From: Xanthobacteraceae bacterium
GTDB lineage: Bacteria; Pseudomonadota; Alphaproteobacteria; Rhizobiales; Xanthobacteraceae
Assembly: GCA_030044035.1 (NCBI GenBank)
Contig: JASHWN010000061.1
Coordinates: 1 to 5,216 of the forward strand
Direction of reading: 5' to 3'
DNA length: 5,216 bases
Of this stretch, positions 1 to 4,823 are shown in pieces (position 1 is the stretch's first letter; each line of letters begins with the position of its first letter). Under the pieces are notes generated by a model. The model saw nothing but the letters and a program-made list of their open reading frames with translations. It was not told the origin of the DNA and did no database searches. A program made the translations under genes and the position numbers.

Positions 1-549
1 GACCGGCCCCTGGCCGACGATGGCGATGGTGTCGCCGCCGGTGAGCCGCAACCGTCGCAACGCCTGATAGGCGGTGCCGGTGCCGCAGGAAATCGCCGCG
101 CCGGTGGCGAAGTCGATCGCGTCGGGCAGCGCCACCAGCGTCGACGCCGGCACCTTCATGTAAGGCGCATGCGCGCCGTGGCCGGTGACGCCGTACACGG
201 TGCTGCCTTCGACGCACATTTGCGACCAGCCGGTCCGGCAATGCTGACACGTGCCGCAGCCGGCATAATGATGCACCATGACGCGGGCGCCGAGGCGCGC
301 CGTGCGCGGATCGACGGCGCTGCCGACCGCGGCGATGACGCCGCACGGCTCGTGCCCGGCGATCACCGGGCCGCTGACCTTGCCGAGCCCGAGCGAGCCG
401 GTCTCGCCGCTGGCGCGATAGAAGCGCAGATCGCTGCCGCACATCCCGGACGCCTTGATCTCGAGCACGACGTCGGTCGGACCCGGCGTCGGATCGGCAA
501 ACTCCATCAGCTGCAATTTGCGGCCGCCCAGAAACGTCACGCCGCGCAC
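1..549 (-). CDS. Zinc-dependent medium-chain alcohol dehydrogenase, N-terminal half (3' end outside window)
   Basis: Partial gene: 183 codons are visible and the frame is still open at base 1; the family is usually about 340 residues. It should oxidise an alcohol (or reduce the carbonyl) with NAD(P) in the cytoplasm; the substrate cannot be read from the sequence. Visible motifs: MCGSD with catalytic-zinc Cys37, GHEP with His66-Glu67, four structural-zinc cysteines (Cys98, Cys101, Cys104, Cys112) in the CGTCxxC...C pattern, and SCGTGTAYQAL with Cys155 at the usual third catalytic-zinc position. The visible part ends at GQGPV, the start of the Rossmann GxGxxG loop. The start is GTG at 549-547, chosen because GGAG (561-558 on the minus strand) lies eight bases upstream; the nearby ATG at 563-561 is in another frame and stops after eight codons. 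It is divergent from the molybdenum hydroxylase gene, with 76 bases between starts. The family call is secure; specificity is unknown. Confidence 0.93.
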   Translation of the reverse strand, partial: MRGVTFLGGRKLQLMEFADPTPGPTDVVLEIKASGMCGSDLRFYRASGETGSLGLGKVSGPVIAGHEPCGVIAAVGSAVDPRTARLGARVMVHHYAGCGTCQHCRTGWSQMCVEGSTVYGVTGHGAHAPYMKVPASTLVALPDAIDFATGAAISCGTGTAYQALRRLRLTGGDTIAIVGQGPV

Positions 550-625
550 GGTTTTTTCTCCATATCGTGGCCCGGATGAGCCTATGGTAAAGACTTCGCC
601 GTGTCCCACCAAGCCGGCCGCGCGC
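550..625. promoter_or_regulatory. Divergent intergenic region, presumed to hold both promoters
   Basis: These 76 bases separate the starts of two divergent oxidoreductase genes and must contain, or lie next to, the promoters of both unless transcription begins inside a gene. I see no convincing -35/-10 pair and no clear operator palindrome. The run of six T at 552-557 belongs to the A-rich spacer between the dehydrogenase ribosome binding site and its start. If the molybdenum hydroxylase starts at its alternative ATG (584), the gap shrinks to 34 bases, too short for two separate promoters. Confidence 0.4.
558..561 (-). promoter_or_regulatory. Ribosome binding site of the alcohol dehydrogenase gene
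   Basis: On the minus strand GGAG is followed by eight bases (AAAAAACC) and then GTG at 549. This is a good Shine-Dalgarno core at normal spacing, and it decides the non-ATG start of the dehydrogenase. No ATG or other convincing start was found upstream in the same frame within the divergent gap. Confidence 0.65.
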
Positions 626-3016
626 ATGAACGACGTTTCGCATCCGCCCTTCATCGGCCGCTCCATGCTGCGCCGCGAGGATAGGCGCCTGCTCACCGGC
701 CGTGGCCAATTCATCGCCGATTTCGAGCTGCCGCATATGCTGCATGCGGTGCTGGTGCGCAGCCCGCTGGCGCATGCGCACATTCGCTCGGTCGATGTAT
801 CGCGCGCGTTGGCGGCGCCGGGCGTGGTCTATGCGCTCACCGGCCCCGACCTCCTTCGCGAATTGCCGCCGGTGCCTGACACGCAGCTCGCGCTGCCGAG
901 CAAATGGACGGCGCTGGTGCAGCACAAATTCATCAATCCGCAGCAGCCGCTGTTGGCTCACGACAAGGTGCGCCATGTCGGCGAAGCGGTAGCGGTGATC
1001 GTGGCCAGGGACCGCGCCACGGCGGAAGACGCTGCGCAGTTGGTGGCGCTCGATCTCGATCCGCTACCCGCGGTGCTCGATCCCGAAGCGGCGCTGGCGC
1101 CCGGCGCCACCATCGTGCACGAGCGTTTCGGCACGAATTTGATCGGCGGCTTCACGATCGGCAAGGGCGATGCCGCGGCCGCGCTTGCTCGCGCGCCGCG
1201 CCGGCTCAAGCGCCGTTTTCAGCATCATCGCTACGCGGCGATGCCGATGGAATGCCGCGGCGTTGCCGCTCTGTACGAGCCCCGCACCGACGCAGTGACG
1301 ATCTGGTCGTCGACCCAGGTCGTGCATTGGGTGCGCCGTGAGGCCGCCGCGGTGCTGAAGCTGCCCGAAGCGCGCGTGCGCTGCGTCGCGCTCGACGTCG
1401 GCGGCGGCTTTGGCGTCAAGGGCCACGTCTATCCGGAGGATTTGCTGATCCCGTATCTGGCGCGGCGCCTGGAACGGCCGGTGCGCTGGATCGAGGACCG
1501 CCGCGAGCATCTGCTGTGCTCCTGCCATTCGCGCGATCAGATCCACGACCTCGAAGTCGGCTTCGACGACGACGGCCGCATCTTGGCGCTGCGCGACAGT
1601 TATTTGGTCGATACCGGCGCCTGGAATCCGATCGGCGCCGGCGTGGTCTACAACACCGCGGTGCACGTGCCCGGCCCCTACAAGATCGGCGCGCTCGCCT
1701 TCGACGCCCGCATTGCCGCAACCAACAAAACGCCGAATGCGCCGTATCGCGGCGCCGGCCGGCCGGAAGCCGCTTTCGCCATGGAGCGCACCATCGATCT
1801 CGTCGCCGGCGAAATGGGCCTCGATCCCGCCGAAGTGCGCCGCCGCAACATGATCCGCGCCGACGAGATGCCGTACGCCATGGGCATGCCGTATCGCGAC
1901 GGCCAGCCCATCGTGTACGACGGCGGCGATTATCCGGCGGCGCTCGACAAGGCGCTCGCCGCGATCGGCGGGCTTTCCGCGTTTCGCGAGCGCCAGCGCG
2001 CGGCGCGGCAGAGCGGGCGGCACCTTGGGCTAGGCATCGGCTGCTACGTCGAGGGCACTGGCGTCGGCCCGTTCGAGAGCGCGATCGTGCGCATCGAGCC
2101 GTCCGGAAAAATCTTCGTCTCGTCGGGCGCCTGCCCGCAGGGCCAGGGCATGGAAACGATCTTCGCCCAGGTGGTCGCCGACGCCTGGCAGGTCAGTCCC
2201 GACGACGTGGTGCTCACCCTCGCCGACACCGCCGGCATTGCGATCGGCTTCGGCACCATGGCGAGCCGCACCACCGTCACCTTATCGGCGGCGATCCACG
2301 GCGCCAGCGCCAAGCTGCGCGACAAGGTGTTCGCCATTGCCGCCAATTTGTTGGAATGCGGCGTCGGCGATCTCGAGCTGCGCCATGGCCATGTCGGCAT
2401 TGTCGGCGTGCCCGGCGCCGAAGTCTCGCTCGCCAAGGTAGCGCAGGCGGCGCGGCCGGGCTGGGATCACGGCCGGCCGGCGGGCGTCGATGCCGGGCTC
2501 GAGGAGACGTTTTATTTCGAGCCGCCGACTGTGACATGGTCCTATGCGGCGCACGCCGCCGTGGTGGCGGTCGATGTCGAGACCGGCGCTGTCAGCGTCG
2601 AGGGCTACGCGGTCGCGCATGATTGCGGCGTGGTGGTCAATCCCATGCTGGTCGAGGGCCAGATCGTCGGCGGCACGGTGCAGGGCATCGGCGGCGCGCT
2701 GTTCGAGAAGATGACATTCGATGCTGGCGGCCAGCCGCTGACCACGACGCTCGCCGAATATCTGCTGCCAACCGCGGCCGACGTGCCGCGCTTTGCGCTT
2801 GCGCACCAGCATTCGCCGTCACCGCTCAATCCGTTCGGCGTCAAGGGCGTCGGCGAAGGCGGCCCGATCGCGCCGCCGGCCGCGATCGCCAATGCCATCG
2901 CCGACGCGCTGCGCCCGCTCCACGTCGAGTTCAACGCCACGCCGATCGCGCCGCATGAGGTCGTTGCGGCGGTGCGCGCCGCGTCAGCGGGCCGTGTGGG
3001 CCAGGCTCACAAATGA
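626..3016 (+). CDS. Molybdopterin-binding large subunit, xanthine dehydrogenase / form II CO dehydrogenase-like family
   Basis: Complete 796-residue protein, close to the family's usual 750-800. It is the catalytic subunit of a molybdenum hydroxylase, which hydroxylates an aldehyde or N-heterocycle using water; family members normally work with a 2Fe-2S and an FAD subunit in the cytoplasm. Seen in order: FIGRSMLRREDRRLLTGRG near the N-terminus and the a/b hammerhead region (about 18-130); GGGFGVK at 259-265; PYRGAGR at 373-379, where true CO dehydrogenase CoxL has AYxCSFR; PQGQGMET around 504-511 of the cofactor domain; VGGTVQGIGGAL at 681-692; and GVGEGG at 741-746 with the probable catalytic base Glu744. 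It is therefore not expected to oxidise CO. The start at 626 places FIGRS near residue 9, as is usual; ATG at 584 (14 residues longer) is the alternative, and neither has a strong ribosome binding site. No small or medium subunit gene is adjacent. Its stop overlaps the next start by four bases. Confidence 0.93.
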   Translation: MNDVSHPPFIGRSMLRREDRRLLTGRGQFIADFELPHMLHAVLVRSPLAHAHIRSVDVSRALAAPGVVYALTGPDLLRELPPVPDTQLALPSKWTALVQHKFINPQQPLLAHDKVRHVGEAVAVIVARDRATAEDAAQLVALDLDPLPAVLDPEAALAPGATIVHERFGTNLIGGFTIGKGDAAAALARAPRRLKRRFQHHRYAAMPMECRGVAALYEPRTDAVTIWSSTQVVHWVRREAAAVLKLPEARVRCVALDVGGGFGVKGHVYPEDLLIPYLARRLERPVRWIEDRREHLLCSCHSRDQIHDLEVGFDDDGRILALRDSYLVDTGAWNPIGAGVVYNTAVHVPGPYKIGALAFDARIAATNKTPNAPYRGAGRPEAAFAMERTIDLVAGEMGLDPAEVRRRNMIRADEMPYAMGMPYRDGQPIVYDGGDYPAALDKALAAIGGLSAFRERQRAARQSGRHLGLGIGCYVEGTGVGPFESAIVRIEPSGKIFVSSGACPQGQGMETIFAQVVADAWQVSPDDVVLTLADTAGIAIGFGTMASRTTVTLSAAIHGASAKLRDKVFAIAANLLECGVGDLELRHGHVGIVGVPGAEVSLAKVAQAARPGWDHGRPAGVDAGLEETFYFEPPTVTWSYAAHAAVVAVDVETGAVSVEGYAVAHDCGVVVNPMLVEGQIVGGTVQGIGGALFEKMTFDAGGQPLTTTLAEYLLPTAADVPRFALAHQHSPSPLNPFGVKGVGEGGPIAPPAAIANAIADALRPLHVEFNATPIAPHEVVAAVRAASAGRVGQAHK

Positions 3017-3576
3017 GTTTACGCAAGGCGATCGAAGTCGTCGCAAAGCTGGCCGAGAGCGGTGCAATTCATCGCTACGCTATTGCCGGTGCTTTTGCCG
3101 CAATGAATTACATCGCACCAACCCTGAGTGACGACCTCGATATATTGATCTCCGTTGAGGATTTTGAAAGTCGCCGATCCGGTCTTATTTTGCTTGCTCC
3201 CGTCGAGAAAGCATTGGCGGAGCTAGGCTATTCGGATCGCACCGATCTCGGGATCATGATCGAAGGATGGCCGGTGCAATTCCTGCCGGCGGCGTCAGAT
3301 TTGGATCAGGATGCATTGGACAGCGCCATCGAAATCGAAATTGGCTCGCCAGGTGGTCCACCATTGAGAGCGCGATGCTTGCGAGCCGAACACGTGGTGG
3401 CGATCGCAATAAAAGTCGGCAGACTTAAGGACTTGGCTCGAGTGCAATCTTTTCTCGAGCAAGGCGCTGTCGATTTGTTCCTTCTCAAACAAGTGCTTCA
3501 AAGGCACGGTCTCATGGGCGATTGGCGACGTTTCTGCGTCAAGGCGGGGATTGAAAATCCGCTTGCTGCGATCTAA
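3013..3576 (+). CDS. Nucleotidyltransferase-fold protein, possible toxin-antitoxin component
   Basis: 187 residues, complete. The N-terminal part looks like a minimal nucleotidyltransferase fold: AGAFAAMNY at 25-33, then TLSDDLDILI at 37-46, matching the family pattern GxxAxxxY...TxDxD with Asp41 and Asp43 as likely metal ligands. The usual third acidic strand appears as WPVQFLP (86-92), with Gln89 where many relatives have Asp or Glu. A second block at 125-150 (AEHVVAIAIKVGRLKDLARV) is a His/Lys/Arg-rich helix that I recall from uncharacterised nucleotidyltransferase proteins loosely grouped with AbiEii-type toxins. Its start codon overlaps the preceding stop (ATGA), implying translational coupling; CAGG at 3002-3005 is only a weak ribosome binding site. 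GC is clearly lower than in the flanking genes (29 of 60 bases at 3121-3180). The fold call is fairly firm; its target, and whether it is toxin, antitoxin or enzyme, are unknown. Confidence 0.75.
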   Translation: MSLRKAIEVVAKLAESGAIHRYAIAGAFAAMNYIAPTLSDDLDILISVEDFESRRSGLILLAPVEKALAELGYSDRTDLGIMIEGWPVQFLPAASDLDQDALDSAIEIEIGSPGGPPLRARCLRAEHVVAIAIKVGRLKDLARVQSFLEQGAVDLFLLKQVLQRHGLMGDWRRFCVKAGIENPLAAI

Positions 3577-3585
3577 ACTCGCGTG

Positions 3586-3801
3586 ATGGCGCGTATATAC
3601 AAAAAATATCCAGACATTTCGGATATCCTTGCTTTAAAGCTGGCCGGGCGGCGCCAACGCGCGGCTCTCAGCTTTTCTGAAAAGTTGGATATCATTGACG
3701 CGCTGAAAGAGCGCGTCCAGCCACTTGCGGCGGCGCGCCAAGCACGCAGAGCAGGTCGCACGATAAAACAAACTGTCTCTACGCGAGAGGATCTTCCCTA
3801 G
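3586..3801 (+). CDS. Small basic helical protein paired with the nucleotidyltransferase
   Basis: 71 residues, beginning nine bases after the previous stop. ATG at 3586 is chosen over the adjacent in-frame GTG at 3583. The sequence opens with YKKYPDISDILALKLAGRRQRAALSFSEKLDIIDALKERV, predicted mostly helical and amphipathic, followed by an Arg/Ala-rich stretch (AAARQARRAGR, about 48-58) and a short polar tail. I recall small proteins of the form 'DVxxILxxKxxxRRxxAxLxFxEKIxxxxxLRER' next to similar nucleotidyltransferases in many bacteria, so this is probably the conserved partner (antitoxin or accessory subunit). There is no signal peptide or membrane segment. Its base composition resembles the preceding gene (30 of 60 G/C at 3601-3660) and not the flanking chromosome. 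Gene reality is well supported by position and pattern; function is inferred only from the pairing. Confidence 0.65.
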   Translation: MARIYKKYPDISDILALKLAGRRQRAALSFSEKLDIIDALKERVQPLAAARQARRAGRTIKQTVSTREDLP

Positions 3802-3853
3802 GGACAATGGGGTCAAGCTAGGCTTTTGCAGTCGATCCGACGGGAAACGCTCC
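3802..3853 (+). other. Short gap before the dioxygenase gene
   Basis: 52 bases between the end of the low-GC cassette and the dioxygenase start. GGGA at 3842-3845, eight bases before the ATG, is a plausible but imperfect ribosome binding site. I see no convincing terminator hairpin or promoter hexamers, so it is open whether the dioxygenase is read through from the cassette or has its own promoter here. Confidence 0.35.
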
Positions 3854-4693
3854 ATGACCTCTTTCACCATCACACCGCTCACGGGGCATACCGCCGCCGA
3901 GGTGGTCGGCCTCGATTTCACGCAGCCGATCGACGGCGAGACCCGCGGCGCGCTGAACGACGCGTTCGTCAAGCATCACGTGCTGGTCATGCGCGATCAG
4001 CATTTTTCGCCCGATGCGTTCAAGGCCGCGGTGCAGCTGTTCGGCGAATTGCAGCCGCACGACAAGAAGGAGCACCACGTCCCCGGCCACCCCGACGTGT
4101 CGTACGTTTCCAACGACGAGTTCGTCAACGGCCGGCGCATCATTCCCGGTGAAACGTTTCACACCGACCACTCCAATCATCCGCGCCCGCCCAAGGCGAC
4201 GACACTATTTGCGGTCGATCTGCCGTCACACGGCGGCGATACCCAGTACGTGAATATGCACGACGCCTTTGACGATTTGCCGCAAGACACCAAGCGGCGG
4301 GTCGAGGGGCTCAAGGCCGTGCATGCCTACTTGAGCAAATACAGTCCGCGCCCGCTCGGCTATCTGAGCGAGGAGAGCCGCCGCAATCTGCCGCCGCCCG
4401 GCGTGCATCCGCTGGTGCGCACGCACCCGGAGAACGGCCGCAAGGCGCTGTTTCTCAATCCGGTGCGCATGGAGTCGATCGTCGGCATGGACGACGAGGA
4501 CGCGCTCAAGCTGATCGACGAGTTGATGCGGCACGCGACGCAGAAGAAATACGAATACCGCCACCAATGGCGCCACGGCGACTGGGTGCTGTGGGACAAC
4601 CGCAGCGTCATGCACCAGGCCAATCCGGACTACGACATGAACGAGCGGCGCTATCTGTACCGGCTGATGCTCAAGGGCGAAGTGCCGGCATGA
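3854..4693 (+). CDS. TauD/TfdA-family Fe(II)/2-oxoglutarate-dependent dioxygenase
   Basis: Complete, 279 residues, the normal length for the family (E. coli TauD is about 283). Such enzymes use Fe(II), oxygen and 2-oxoglutarate to hydroxylate a substrate, often a sulfonate, sulfate ester or aryloxyacid, giving succinate and CO2 in the cytoplasm. The iron triad is visible: His103 and Asp105 in FHTDHS, and His254 in SVMHQAN. The C-terminal arginines that bind 2-oxoglutarate and commonly the substrate carboxylate or sulfonate are present in ERRYLYR (Arg265/Arg266 and Arg270). The N-terminus is typical (FTITPLTG...AEVVGLDFTQP, then HHVLVMRDQ at 41-49). All residues needed for catalysis appear intact. 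The substrate cannot be read from the sequence, so I do not call it tauD. The ATG at 3854 gives the expected N-terminus. It converges on the YeeE-type gene with the paired palindromes between them. Confidence 0.92.
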   Translation: MTSFTITPLTGHTAAEVVGLDFTQPIDGETRGALNDAFVKHHVLVMRDQHFSPDAFKAAVQLFGELQPHDKKEHHVPGHPDVSYVSNDEFVNGRRIIPGETFHTDHSNHPRPPKATTLFAVDLPSHGGDTQYVNMHDAFDDLPQDTKRRVEGLKAVHAYLSKYSPRPLGYLSEESRRNLPPPGVHPLVRTHPENGRKALFLNPVRMESIVGMDDEDALKLIDELMRHATQKKYEYRHQWRHGDWVLWDNRSVMHQANPDYDMNERRYLYRLMLKGEVPA

Positions 4694-4703
4694 GGTTCGT
4701 TTT

Positions 4704-4752
4704 CCTCATCCTGAGGTGCTCGGCGCAGAGCGCCGAGCCTCGAAGGATGAGG
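4704..4752. repeat. Palindromic intergenic repeat, unit 1
   Basis: A 49-base imperfect palindrome. Outer arms CCTCATCCT (4704-4712) and AGGATGAGG (4744-4752) pair over nine bases; inner arms CTCGGCGC (4719-4726) and GCGCCGAG (4730-4737) pair over eight around an AGA loop; the asymmetric segments between them contain GAGG and CCTC, which can also pair. The signature CCTGAGG...CCTCGAAGGATG matches a repeat I recall as very abundant between genes in Bradyrhizobium and related Rhizobiales. It begins ten bases after the dioxygenase stop. There is no T-run after the hairpin on either strand, so it is not a classical intrinsic terminator. Confidence 0.85.
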
Positions 4753-4770
4753 CCGCGGCGCCTCGGCCTG

Positions 4771-4810
4771 CATCCTTCGAGGGCCGCTTCGCGGCCGCCT
4801 CAGGATGAGG
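4771..4810. repeat. Palindromic intergenic repeat, unit 2 (inverted relative to unit 1)
   Basis: A 40-base copy of the same family in the opposite orientation. CATCCT (4771-4776) pairs with AGGATG (4802-4807), and inner arms GGCCGC (4782-4787) and GCGGCC (4791-4796) pair around a TTC loop. The outer signatures, TTCGAGG on the left and CCTCAGGATGAGG on the right, are the reverse complement of unit 1's arms, whereas the inner stem differs in sequence but stays self-complementary. It ends 13 bases from the stop codon of the minus-strand YeeE-type gene, so the pair fills most of the convergent gap. Confidence 0.85.
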
Positions 4811-4823
4811 TCAACAAAGAATG

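Noticed and set aside
169..579. 136-codon plus-strand open frame opposite the alcohol dehydrogenase
   Set aside because: The minus strand encodes an intact zinc dehydrogenase with all its motifs here; the plus-strand product has no recognisable features.
1064..2023. Long 319-codon open frame on the minus strand inside the hydroxylase gene
   Set aside because: It is antisense to a clearly conserved coding region; its His/Arg/Ala/Asp-rich composition with no recognisable motif is typical of the shadow of a GC-rich gene.
1516..2622. 368-codon plus-strand open frame overlapping the hydroxylase in another frame
   Set aside because: The product is extremely Arg-rich and low in complexity, which is the usual +1 frame shadow of high-GC codons.
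626..3016. Annotation as true aerobic CO dehydrogenase coxL
   Set aside because: The active-site loop reads PYRGAGR and lacks the CSFR motif, and no coxM or coxS gene is adjacent.
3818..4180. 120-codon minus-strand open frame opposite the dioxygenase
   Set aside because: The plus strand carries the conserved HxD iron motif and N-terminus of the dioxygenase; the antisense frame has no family pattern.
3854..4693. Naming the dioxygenase tauD
   Set aside because: The iron and 2-oxoglutarate residues are shared by many subfamilies; nothing visible fixes taurine as the substrate, and no taurine transport genes are nearby.
4704..4810. Repeats as a bidirectional intrinsic terminator
   Set aside because: The hairpins are strong, but no T-run follows them on either strand, so a classical terminator cannot be called, although they may still affect transcript ends.
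4704..4810. CRISPR array
   Set aside because: There are only two units, in inverted orientation and with differing inner stems, with one short spacer; this is not a direct-repeat array.
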